Positions 1 through 5,862 of a stretch of 8,436 bases of DNA are shown in pieces. Within the stretch, counting starts at the first letter, position 1, and every line of letters begins with the position of its first letter. The position numbers and the translations under genes are program-made. The stretch is from the NCBI GenBank assembly GCA_003511945.1, contig DOJA01000083.1, forward strand, positions 1 to 8,436, given 5' to 3'. This DNA comes from Phycisphaerales bacterium (lineage in GTDB: Bacteria > Planctomycetota > Phycisphaerae > Phycisphaerales > UBA1924). The notes beneath the pieces were generated by a model. The model ran no database searches. It was not told the DNA's origin and worked only from the letters and a program-made list of their open reading frames with translations.

Positions 1-65
1 CCCCGGTCCCCCCGTCCCCGCCCTTGGTCCCGTCGGGTTCGTCCCCTGGAGCCGCGCTGCGCCGC

Positions 66-1421
66 ATGTTTGGACAGGTCCTCACCATCGCACGGAACAC
101 CTTCGTCGAGAGCATCCGCCAGCCGGTGTTCTTTGTGCTCGTGCTTGCGGGCGGGCTGCTGCAGGTCGTCAACACGGCCCTGAGCGCCTTCTCGATGGGC
201 ATGACCGAGCAGACCGAGGTCTTCGGCGACGACAAACTCCTGCTCGACATGGGCCTGGCCACCGTGATGGTCTGCGCCACCCTGCTGGCGGCGTTCATCG
301 CCACCAGTGTCCTCTCCCGCGAGATCGAGAACAAGACCGCCCTGACCGTCATCTCCAAGCCCGTCGGGCGCCCGGTCTTCATCATCGGCAAGTACCTGGG
401 CGTCACCGGCGCGATCCTCGTCGCGACCGTCATCCTCTCGGTCTTCTTCATGTTCGCGATCCGCCACCGGGTCATGAGCACCGCGCGCGACACCCTCGAC
501 GGGCCGGTCCTGCTCTTCTCGATCCTCAGCGTGCTGATCCCCGTCGCGCTGGCGGTCTGGGGCAACTTCTTCTACGGCTGGGTCTTCTCCTCGACCGCTA
601 TCGGCGCCATGCTCCCCGCGACGCTCATCGCCTTTGTGCTGACGCTGGCGATCTCCAAGGAGTGGGCCATTCAGCCGCTGTCCAAGGATTTCAAGCCGCA
701 GATCACGATCGCGGTGGCCTGCGCGGGGGCCGCGATTCTCGTCCTCACCGCGGCGGCGGTGGCGGCCTCGACCCGGCTGGGGCAGGTGATGACCCTGGTC
801 GTCTGCTGCGGGCTGTTCGTCCTCGGGCTGCTCTCGAACCACCTCCTCGGGCGCTTCGCGTTCACGAACCCGGTGATCGGCGTCATCAAGCAGGTCGAGA
901 TCGACCCCCAAGCCGACTTCCGCCAGCCCGGCGCCACCGCCACCATCACCCTCGACCAGCCGGCGCGGGAGCCCATCACGGTCGGCGCCTCGCTGTTCTT
1001 CGGCCCCAACCCCAGCGGGGTCGGCCTGCTCGTCCCCGCCCACCGCCCCTTCGAGGGCGACCCCACCAGTGAGGCCCAGGTCATCCGACGCGGCACCCCG
1101 CCCGCCCTGGCCGTCCGCACGGTCACCAAGACCGGCGAGAGCGAGGCCTACACGCTCGTCAATGTCGGGGGCATCCGCGTCGGCCGCGCACCCAGGGCGG
1201 GGGATTTCATTTTCACAGGCCCCACGCGCTCGAACTGGCTGGCCCGCGGCGCGTGGTCGCTGGTCCCGAACCTCCAGACCTTCTGGCTGGTCGACGCCAT
1301 CACGCAGGGGCACACGATCCCGGCCCGCTATCTGGGGCTGGTGCTCGCCTACGCGGGGGTGCAGATCACGGCGTTCCTGGCGCTGGCGGTGCTGCTGTTC
1401 CAGCGCCGAGATGTCGGCTGA
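66..1421 (+). CDS. ABC-2 type transporter permease subunit with large soluble insert
   Basis: Probable integral-membrane half of an ABC transporter; the substrate cannot be read from sequence. From the ATG at 66 it has 451 residues. Hydrophobic segments lie near residues 20-40, 61-83, 104-132, 147-168, 174-196, 212-235, 238-258 and 422-446, so about eight membrane spans. The stretch after span 2 (SREIENKTALTVISKPVGRP, residues 84-103) resembles the coupling region of ABC-2 permeases that contacts the ATPase. Residues about 262-415 form a soluble, beta-rich-looking domain before the last span, and the protein ends with a typical FQRRDVG tail. The N-terminal segment MFGQVLTIARNTFVESIRQP fits family starts, which is why I prefer 66. 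However, the frame is open to the left edge, a TTG exists at 24, and the nearest GGAG (48-51) is a rather distant 14 bases away. No ATPase gene is visible; it may lie just upstream. It converges on pheS. Confidence 0.8.
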   Translation: MFGQVLTIARNTFVESIRQPVFFVLVLAGGLLQVVNTALSAFSMGMTEQTEVFGDDKLLLDMGLATVMVCATLLAAFIATSVLSREIENKTALTVISKPVGRPVFIIGKYLGVTGAILVATVILSVFFMFAIRHRVMSTARDTLDGPVLLFSILSVLIPVALAVWGNFFYGWVFSSTAIGAMLPATLIAFVLTLAISKEWAIQPLSKDFKPQITIAVACAGAAILVLTAAAVAASTRLGQVMTLVVCCGLFVLGLLSNHLLGRFAFTNPVIGVIKQVEIDPQADFRQPGATATITLDQPAREPITVGASLFFGPNPSGVGLLVPAHRPFEGDPTSEAQVIRRGTPPALAVRTVTKTGESEAYTLVNVGGIRVGRAPRAGDFIFTGPTRSNWLARGAWSLVPNLQTFWLVDAITQGHTIPARYLGLVLAYAGVQITAFLALAVLLFQRRDVG

Positions 1422-1438
1422 GCGCGGGAACGGCGCGG

Positions 1439-1670
1439 CACATCAACTGGGCGCCGGGGTACGCGGTCCGCCGCGTGCCCCGTGGGGCCCGTCCGCCGCC
1501 GCGGGGCACGACCTGCGGTCGTACCCCGGCACCCGGCTGGTGTGTTCGTCGGACAAGCCGGGTGCCGGGGTACGCGGTCCGCCGCGTGCCCCGTGGGGCC
1601 CGTCCGTCGCCGCGGGGCACGACCTGCGGTCGTACCCCGGCACCCGGCTGATGTGTTCGTCTGACATGCA
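1439..1670. repeat. Two tandem 111-bp palindromic repeat units between convergent genes
   Basis: Copy 1 is 1449-1559 and copy 2 is 1560-1670. Aligned without gaps they differ at 6 of 111 positions (1452/1563, 1496/1607, 1540/1651, 1551/1662, 1556/1667, 1559/1670). Each unit is a nested palindrome. In copy 2 the outer arms AGCCGGGTGCCGGGGTACG (1556-1574) and its exact complement (1631-1649) pair over 19 bp. The inner arms CGTGCCCCG/CGGGGCACG are at 1474-1482 with 1502-1510, and at 1585-1593 with 1613-1621. In copy 1 the outer pairing runs from 1439-1463 to 1520-1544 with two mismatches and a few G-T pairs. A seven-base remnant GGGCGCC at 1671 is exactly one period on, hinting at a decayed third unit. 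The position between two converging gene ends suits a REP-like element or a bidirectional transcription-stop structure. No T-run follows, so a classic terminator is not shown. Confidence 0.9.
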
Positions 1671-1700
1671 GGGCGCCTCCGTGTGTCCTCCCTGCCAGCA

Positions 1701-2729
1701 TCAGAGCTGCGTCAGGAACCGCAGGTCGTTCTCGTAGAGCATGCGGATGTCCGGGATCGCGTACTTGCCCATGGCGATCCGCTCGATGCCGAACCCGAAC
1801 GCGAAGCCGGTCCACTGCTCCGGGTCGAGCCCGACGCCCCGGAAGACCGCGGGGTCGACCATGCCGCAGCCCCCGAGCTCGACCCAGCGGGCGGGCTGGT
1901 CGGGACGCAGGCGGATCTTCATGTCGAACTCGGCGCTGGGCTCCGTGAATGGGAAGAACGACGGGCGGAGGCGCACCTCGGCGTCCGGGCCGAAGTAGAC
2001 CCGCGCGAAGCGGAAGAGCGTCGTCTTCAGCTCGACCATTGTCACGCGCGGCGCCACATACAGCCCTTCGATCTGGTGAAACATGAACGAGTGCGTCGCG
2101 TCCACCGTGTCCGGGCGGTACACCCGCCCGGGCGACACCACCTTCACCGGCGGGCCCCAGCCCTCGCTGATCGCCTGCTCCAGCACGCGGATCTGCACCG
2201 TGCTGGTCTGCGAGCGCAGCATCCGCGGGCGGGAGGCGTCGCCCCGCTCTTCGACATAAAAGTTGTCCGTCGGCTCGCGGGCGGGGTGGGAGTCCGGGAT
2301 GTTCAGCTTGACGAAGTTGTGCTCGTCGTCTTCGAGCTCGGGGCCTTGCGCCACCTCGAAGCCCATCCGCGCGAAGACCGCGCACAGCTCGTTGCGGACC
2401 CGGGTGATGATGTGCGAGCGCCCGACCCCGGGGACGATCCCCGGGAGGGTCGTGTCGACCAGCGGCCCGGCGGCTCGCCGACCCGTCGCGGCCAGGTGCG
2501 CCCGGCGCTCCTCGAAGGCGGCGTCGAGCGACTGCTTCACCTCGTTGGCGCGCTTCCCGTAGCCCGGCTTGTCGGGCTTGGGCACATCCTTCAAGGCCCC
2601 CAGGGCCTGCTTGACGCGCCCGCTCCCCCCGACGAACTCGATGCGCCATCGCTCCAGCGCCTCGGCGTCCCCCGCCGTCGCCAGCGACGCCAGCCCCTCG
2701 CGCTCCAGTGCGTCAAGCCCCTCGATCAT
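1701..2729 (-). CDS. pheS: Phenylalanine--tRNA ligase alpha subunit
   Basis: Attaches phenylalanine to tRNA-Phe in the cytoplasm as the catalytic alpha subunit of an alpha2-beta2 class II synthetase. It has 342 residues against about 330-340 usual. Residues 1-85 look like the helical tRNA-binding N-terminal arm. The catalytic core shows LRSQTSTVQIR (171-181), PGRVYRPD (200-207), motif 2 HSFMFHQIEG (213-222), PSFFPFTEPSAEFD (256-269) and motif 3 GFAFGFGIERIAM (308-320). The alanine in GFAFG (310) matches the position known to shape the Phe pocket in E. coli (Ala294). The ending YENDLRFLTQL is typical. The start ATG gives the normal N terminus, with only a weak GAG upstream. It is last in the minus-strand block, 172 bp after rplQ. 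The partner pheT is not next to it: the downstream neighbour is a convergent permease, so beta must be encoded elsewhere. Confidence 0.97.
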   Translation of the reverse strand: MIEGLDALEREGLASLATAGDAEALERWRIEFVGGSGRVKQALGALKDVPKPDKPGYGKRANEVKQSLDAAFEERRAHLAATGRRAAGPLVDTTLPGIVPGVGRSHIITRVRNELCAVFARMGFEVAQGPELEDDEHNFVKLNIPDSHPAREPTDNFYVEERGDASRPRMLRSQTSTVQIRVLEQAISEGWGPPVKVVSPGRVYRPDTVDATHSFMFHQIEGLYVAPRVTMVELKTTLFRFARVYFGPDAEVRLRPSFFPFTEPSAEFDMKIRLRPDQPARWVELGGCGMVDPAVFRGVGLDPEQWTGFAFGFGIERIAMGKYAIPDIRMLYENDLRFLTQL

Positions 2730-2775
2730 GCTCTCAGTTTACCGGGAGGGGAGAATCACCACAGAGCGGGCAAGG

Positions 2776-2814
2776 CATCGAGCCATCGAGCCATCAAGGC
2801 ATCAAGGCAACGAG
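2776..2814. repeat. 8-bp tandem repeat, about five units
   Basis: Units read CATCGAGC (2776), CATCGAGC (2784), CATCAAGG (2792), CATCAAGG (2800) and a partial CAACGAG (2808). The two sequence variants come in pairs, which suggests duplication of units by slippage. It lies within the pheS upstream region. Confidence 0.85.
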
Positions 2815-2867
2815 TGCTGAAGGCCTTGCTCTCGGATCTGGAGCGTCGTCTGCTCCTCTCCTTCTTC

Positions 2868-2892
2868 CTCTGTGCCCTCTGTGCTCTCTGTG
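2868..2892. repeat. CTCTGTG repeat with 9-bp period (CACAGAG on the other strand)
   Basis: Three exact CTCTGTG copies at 2868-2874, 2877-2883 and 2886-2892 are separated by two-base spacers, and a single inverted copy (CACAGAG) sits at 2760-2766. I recall similar CACAGAG heptads scattered between genes in planctomycete-like genomes; that is memory and not something shown here. Confidence 0.85.
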
Positions 2893-2901
2893 GTGGACTT
2901 C

Positions 2902-3528
2902 TTATTCCCCCTTGGGCTGCCCGAACTTCTTCCGCAGTTCGGCGGCGTAGGCGGTCCGCTTGTCGGCGATGCGGCGCCGAGTCGAGATGTTCCCGCCGAT
3001 CTCCGGGCCTTCCTCGCTGCCGACGAACTGGATGACGCACAGCTCGCCCGCGTCGCCGATGCGGCGCTTGCCGAGCTTGACGATGCGGGTGTACCCGCCC
3101 GGGCGGTCGCGGTACTTGGGGGCGATGTTCTCGAAGATGTGCTTCACGATGCGGGGCGACTTGCGGATCTCGCCGTAGGTGTCGCGCTCGACCGTGGAAG
3201 AGTCGGGGATGTTGAAGAACACCTCGGCCCGCTCGCGGGTGCGACGGACGATGTCGCGCTCCTCTTCGGTGGCGTACTTGTTGATGTACAGCCAGTCGAA
3301 CGCCTTGCGGTCGCGCCCCAGTCGGGCGGCGACGAGGCGGCGCGAGTGGATGTCGCCCCGCTTGGCGAGGGTGACGATCTTCTCGACGAAGGGCTGGACC
3401 AGCTTCGCCCGCGGGATGGTGGTCGTCACCTGCCCGTGCTCGAAGAGGCCCGCGGCGATGTTCCGCACCGTTGACAGACGGTGCGCCGTCGTCCGACCCA
3501 GTTTGAACCCCGCCTTGCGGTGACGCAT
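2902..3528 (-). CDS. rplQ: Large ribosomal subunit protein bL17, enlarged form
   Basis: bL17 binds 23S rRNA near the peptide exit of the 50S subunit. The N-terminal half (MRHRKAGFKLGRTTAHRLST, then VRNIAAGLFEHGQVTTTIPRA) and the later VKHIFENIAPKYRDRPGGYT followed by RIVKLG are clear family blocks. At 208 residues it is much longer than the 127 of E. coli. By eye, residues about 72-126 are an insertion of roughly 54 residues rich in charged amino acids, placed between the two family blocks. Residues about 171-208 are a basic C-terminal tail. The ATG has a good Shine-Dalgarno GGAG (complement of 3536-3539) with a seven-base spacer. It follows rpoA after 58 bp; that gap contains a GGGGCGCCCC palindrome (3559-3568) and nothing else I can name. 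The rpoA-rplQ order is standard for alpha operons. Confidence 0.97.
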   Translation of the reverse strand: MRHRKAGFKLGRTTAHRLSTVRNIAAGLFEHGQVTTTIPRAKLVQPFVEKIVTLAKRGDIHSRRLVAARLGRDRKAFDWLYINKYATEEERDIVRRTRERAEVFFNIPDSSTVERDTYGEIRKSPRIVKHIFENIAPKYRDRPGGYTRIVKLGKRRIGDAGELCVIQFVGSEEGPEIGGNISTRRRIADKRTAYAAELRKKFGQPKGE

Positions 3529-3535
3529 GACACTG

Positions 3536-3539
3536 CTCC
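3536..3539 (-). promoter_or_regulatory. Shine-Dalgarno site of rplQ
   Basis: Read on the minus strand, GGAG ends seven bases before the rplQ ATG. This supports the start at 3528, which also gives the conserved MRHRK N terminus. Confidence 0.7.
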
Positions 3540-3586
3540 GAACCGGGGGCCTCCGAGGGGGGCGCCCCGAAAAAAGCGCTCCGAAC

Positions 3587-4579
3587 TCAGACGCTCACGC
3601 CGTCGGGCAGGGGCATGCCCAGCGTGAGCCCGATCTCCGTCAACTTCTTCTTCACCTCGCGGAGCGAGGTCTTGCCGAACGAACGGACCTTCAGCAGTTC
3701 CGACTCGGTCTTGGAGACCAGCTCGGCCACCGTCTCGATCTTGGCCGACTCGAGGCAGTTGCTCGCCCGCACCGAGAGCTCCAGCTCGCCGATGGGCATG
3801 TTGAGCTTGCGGATCAGCTCGTCGTCCACGCTGGCGGCGGCGGCGGCCTGGTCCGAAACCCGGTCGCGCCCGGCCTCGAAGTACTGCACGAACGGGTTGA
3901 GGTGCTTGCGGAGGATCTTGGCCGCCTCGACCACCGCCATCTCGGGCGTCGTCGTCGCGTTGGTCCACACTTCGAGGATGAGCTTGTCGTAGTTCGTCTT
4001 CTGGCCGACGCGGGTGTCCTCGACCTTGTAGCGGACCCGCTGGACGGGGGAGTAGGCCGCGTCGAGCGGGATCAGACCGATCTCCTGCTCCTCGCGCTCG
4101 TACTGCTCGCTGGCGGGCACATAGCCCCGCCCCTTGCCGACATGGAGCTCCATCTCGAAGTCGACCGCGTCGGTCAGGGTGGCGATGACCAGGTCCTTGT
4201 TGAGGATGGTCACCGAGGTGTCGGCCTCGATGAGGTCCGCGGTCACCTCGCCCGGGCCGGTGGCGGCCAGGCGCATGGTGCGGGGCTCGTCGCCCTCCAG
4301 CCGGACGACGAGGTTCTTGACATTCAGGACGATGTCCGCGACATCCTCCATCACCCCGGGCAGGGTCGAGAACTCGTGCTGGGCGCCGTGGATCTTGACC
4401 GCGGTCACCGCCGCCCCTTCCAGGGCCGACAGCATGACCCGGCGCAGACTGTTGCCGATGGTCGTGCCGAACCCGCGCTCGAAGGGCTCGATCACGAAGC
4501 GCCCGTAGTCCTTGGTCCCGAACTTGGCGTCGGGGGTCAGTTTGCTCGGCAGCTCAAGGCCGCGCCAGCGAACTCTCAT
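3587..4579 (-). CDS. rpoA: DNA-directed RNA polymerase subunit alpha
   Basis: The alpha subunit dimerises to start assembly of RNA polymerase and contacts promoter UP elements and activators. The 330-residue length is normal (329 in E. coli). The N-terminal domain carries the assembly block YGRFVIEPFERGFGTTIGNS followed by LRRVMLSALEGAAV (about residues 25-58). A basic/alanine linker near 238-252 leads to the C-terminal domain (about 255-320). That domain has ELSVRASNCLESA with Arg271, Asn274 and Cys275, and SFGKTSLREVKKKL with Lys303 and Ser305. These correspond to the E. coli DNA-contact residues Arg265, Asn268, Cys269, Lys298 and Ser299, so UP-element recognition is probably intact. A GGAG lies nine bases before the ATG. 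The 199-bp gap upstream to rpsK is unusual, because rpsD often sits there. Confidence 0.98.
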   Translation of the reverse strand: MRVRWRGLELPSKLTPDAKFGTKDYGRFVIEPFERGFGTTIGNSLRRVMLSALEGAAVTAVKIHGAQHEFSTLPGVMEDVADIVLNVKNLVVRLEGDEPRTMRLAATGPGEVTADLIEADTSVTILNKDLVIATLTDAVDFEMELHVGKGRGYVPASEQYEREEQEIGLIPLDAAYSPVQRVRYKVEDTRVGQKTNYDKLILEVWTNATTTPEMAVVEAAKILRKHLNPFVQYFEAGRDRVSDQAAAAASVDDELIRKLNMPIGELELSVRASNCLESAKIETVAELVSKTESELLKVRSFGKTSLREVKKKLTEIGLTLGMPLPDGVSV

Positions 4580-4598
4580 GGTCAGATGCTCCGTCGAA

Positions 4599-4660
4599 CC
4601 GGCAGGCGTCCCTCTGAACCGTCGCGAGGGGGCCTCTCGGGGAGTCCCGCCGCCTGCCGG
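4599..4660. repeat. Hairpin in the rpsK-rpoA gap
   Basis: CCGGCAGGCG (4599-4608) and its exact complement CGCCTGCCGG (4651-4660) form a 10-bp stem. It encloses a 42-base loop that can fold further (GAGG/CCTC near 4626-4636). In the mRNA it sits about 20-80 bases before the rpoA start. There is no T-run, so it is not an intrinsic terminator. It may be a leader structure or a processing site. The rest of the 4580-4778 gap holds only GC-rich sequence with a small GCCCG/CGGGC palindrome (4743-4753) and no recognisable gene. Confidence 0.55.
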
Positions 4661-4778
4661 CCGGGCGGGTCCCCTTCTGTGCCCCGTCGCGTGGCGCCGC
4701 TCGATGCTCTTGTCGTCGCCCAGGCGGTCGCGGCGCCCGAAGGCCCGCCGGGCGGTTCATCGTTCGATTCTCGCCGGG

Positions 4779-5153
4779 CTAGACGCGCCGGCGCTTCCGC
4801 GGGCGGCACCCGTTGTGCGGGACAGCGGTGCGGTCCTCGAGCGCCGTCACGCGGATGCCGGTGCTGACCAGCCCAGTGATCGCCGACTCGCGTCCCGAGC
4901 CGGCGCCCTTGATGCGGACCTCCACCTCGGAGACCCCCATCTTCCGCGCCTTCTGCCCCGCAGACTCCCCGGCGCGGGTGGCGGCGAAGGGCGTGCTCTT
5001 GCGCGTGCCCTTGAACCCCATGGTCCCGGCGGAGTCCCAGCAGATGACCTCCCCGTTCATGTCGGTGATGGTCACGATGGTGTTGTTGAACGAGGCCTTC
5101 ACATGGACCACGCCGCGAACAAGGTTCTTTCTGATCTTCTTTGTCTTGGCCAT
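4779..5153 (-). CDS. rpsK: Small ribosomal subunit protein uS11
   Basis: uS11 lies on the platform of the 30S subunit near the mRNA exit and binds 16S rRNA. At 124 residues it matches the family (129 in E. coli), with a slightly short N terminus. Family blocks are VVHVKASFNNTIVTITDMNG, STPFAATRAGESAGQKARKM, GSGRESAI and the C-terminal PHNGCRPRKRRRV. The asparagine of HNG (residue 114) corresponds to the site known to form isoaspartate in E. coli S11. The start ATG gives the expected MAKTKK basic N terminus; upstream GGGA is a weak ribosome site. It follows rpsM after a 118-bp repeat-filled gap. Confidence 0.98.
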   Translation of the reverse strand: MAKTKKIRKNLVRGVVHVKASFNNTIVTITDMNGEVICWDSAGTMGFKGTRKSTPFAATRAGESAGQKARKMGVSEVEVRIKGAGSGRESAITGLVSTGIRVTALEDRTAVPHNGCRPRKRRRV

Positions 5154-5197
5154 AGGTCGTCCCGTCGTCCGCCTTCCAGTCCCGTCGAGGATTCCGC

Positions 5198-5267
5198 TGC
5201 TGCCTGCTGCCCGATGCCTGCTGCCTGCTGCCTGATGCCTGCTGCCTGCTGCCTTCTGCCCGCTCCC
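5198..5267. repeat. 7-bp tandem repeat TGCTGCC (GGCAGCA on the coding strand)
   Basis: Nine consecutive heptads run from 5198 to 5260, with a degenerate tenth at 5261-5267. The plus-strand consensus is TGCTGCC, with TGATGCC or CGATGCC variants at the third and sixth units and TTCTGCC at the ninth. The variants recur every three units, which suggests a 21-bp higher-order unit. It occupies over half of the 118-bp gap between the rpsM stop and the rpsK start, inside an operon for essential proteins. The heptad is not a multiple of three and stays outside both genes. Confidence 0.92.
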
Positions 5268-5271
5268 TACC

Positions 5272-5649
5272 TCAACCCTTGACGCCCTTCTTGCCCGCGA
5301 CCGTCTTCTTGCGTCCCTTGCGGGTGCGCGCGTTGGAGCGGGTCCGCTGGCCCCGCGTGGGCAGTCCCCGCTTGTGGCGGTCGCCCCGGTAGCAGCGGAT
5401 CTCCTTCAGCCGCGCGATGTTCTGCGACACCTGGCGACGCAGGGCGCCCTCGACGATGTACTCCGCGTCGATCAGCCCGGCGATCGTCGCGACCTCGTTC
5501 TCGCTCAGGTCCGACGCGCGCTTGGTCGGCGCCACCCCGGTCCGCTCCAGGATGTCGTCGGCGACCTTCGGGCCAATGCCGTGGATGTAGCGCAGCGCGA
5601 ATCGGATCTGCTTGCGCTCCGGGATGTCAACACCGACGATACGAGGCAT
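5272..5649 (-). CDS. rpsM: Small ribosomal subunit protein uS13
   Basis: uS13 sits in the head of the 30S subunit and contacts the P-site tRNA and the 50S subunit through intersubunit bridges. The 125 residues match the usual 115-125. It begins MPRIVGVDIPERKQIRFALR, has the helical block YIHGIGPKVADDILERTGV, the conserved RGLPTRGQRTRSNARTRKG and a basic C-terminal tail ending KKTVAGKKGVKG, which reaches toward tRNA. A good AAGGG lies five bases before the ATG. It follows rpmJ after 47 bp containing a strong hairpin; in E. coli the region just before rpsM is where S4 represses the alpha operon. Confidence 0.98.
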   Translation of the reverse strand: MPRIVGVDIPERKQIRFALRYIHGIGPKVADDILERTGVAPTKRASDLSENEVATIAGLIDAEYIVEGALRRQVSQNIARLKEIRCYRGDRHKRGLPTRGQRTRSNARTRKGRKKTVAGKKGVKG

Positions 5650-5670
5650 GGTGGACCCTTCTGAAGTTCA

Positions 5671-5688
5671 GCGCGGCATGGGCCGCGC
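5671..5688. promoter_or_regulatory. Hairpin between rpmJ and rpsM, possible translation-control site
   Basis: GCGCGGC (5671-5677) pairs perfectly with GCCGCGC (5682-5688) around a four-base loop. The palindrome CTGAA-G-TTCAG (5661-5671) overlaps its edge, offering an alternative fold. In the mRNA both lie within 40 bases upstream of the rpsM start. The position recalls S4 control of rpsM in E. coli; that role here is inference. Confidence 0.45.
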
Positions 5689-5696
5689 GTTGGCGC

Positions 5697-5813
5697 TCAG
5701 CCCTGGACCTGCTTGTGCTTGGGGTTCGCCTTGCAGATCACGCGAACCTTGCCCTCGCGGCGCACGATCTTGCACGACCCGCACACCCGCTTCACGCTCG
5801 ATCGAACCTTCAT
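5697..5813 (-). CDS. rpmJ: Large ribosomal subunit protein bL36, zinc-binding form
   Basis: A 38-residue protein (37-38 is typical) that binds 23S rRNA in the 50S subunit. MKVRSSVKRVCGSCKIVRRE leads to KVRVICKANPKHKQVQG. Cys11, Cys14, Cys27 and His33 make the CxxC-C-H zinc ribbon, so this is the zinc-containing version and not the cysteine-free one. The reading frame runs open far upstream, but only the last 38 codons look like protein; I chose the ATG at 5811-5813, with GGGAAAG upstream. It is placed between infA and rpsM as in many spc/alpha operons. Confidence 0.97.
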   Translation of the reverse strand: MKVRSSVKRVCGSCKIVRREGKVRVICKANPKHKQVQG

Positions 5814-5829
5814 CGCCGCTTTCCCAACC

Positions 5830-5846
5830 GGGTCGGTCGCCGACCC
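5830..5846. promoter_or_regulatory. Leader hairpin A upstream of rpmJ
   Basis: GGGTCGG (5830-5836) pairs with CCGACCC (5840-5846) around a three-base loop: a perfect 7-bp stem whose base is 16 bases from the rpmJ ATG. It shares a GTCGG core with hairpin B at 5863-5878, so arms of the two can pair with each other. Confidence 0.5.
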
Positions 5847-5862
5847 AAACCGTCGAACGCTC

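Larger units (their letters stand above)
2757..2895. repeat. Intergenic element framed by a 10-bp inverted repeat
   Basis: Fills most of the 172-bp gap between rplQ and pheS. CACCACAGAG (2757-2766) and its exact complement CTCTGTGGTG (2886-2895) frame a 139-bp segment. Inside lie an 8-bp tandem repeat on the left and a 9-bp periodic CTCTGTG repeat on the right, listed separately. The framed arrangement could be a small non-autonomous palindromic element, or simply two inverted tracts of the same CACAGAG-type repeat. I see no reading frame of interest, no convincing promoter for pheS and no clear terminator in it. Confidence 0.7.

Noticed and set aside
1439..1670. CRISPR array
   Set aside because: Only two long adjacent units with no short repeats or unique spacers and no cas genes.
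1422..1700. Classic intrinsic terminators for the permease and pheS
   Set aside because: Strong hairpins exist but no T-run follows on either strand, so a standard terminator cannot be claimed.
1366..2649. 427-codon minus-strand open frame
   Set aside because: Overlaps pheS out of frame and runs through the palindromic repeats; composition is Arg/Gly/Ala-rich as expected for a shadow frame in GC-rich DNA.
2730..2901. Promoter for pheS
   Set aside because: No -35/-10 pair with acceptable spacing was found; best boxes were 10 or 26 bases apart.
1683..3035. 450-codon plus-strand open frame
   Set aside because: It lies opposite pheS and across the repeat element; pheS has clear class II synthetase motifs, so this is a shadow.
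4554..4760. 68-codon minus-strand frame filling the rpsK-rpoA gap
   Set aside because: Overlaps the rpoA start out of frame, is Arg/Pro-rich, shows no family resemblance (not S4) and has no good ribosome site.
3527..4867. 446-codon plus-strand open frame
   Set aside because: Antisense to rpoA, whose full domain structure is evident; the plus-strand product is low-complexity and unlike a known protein.
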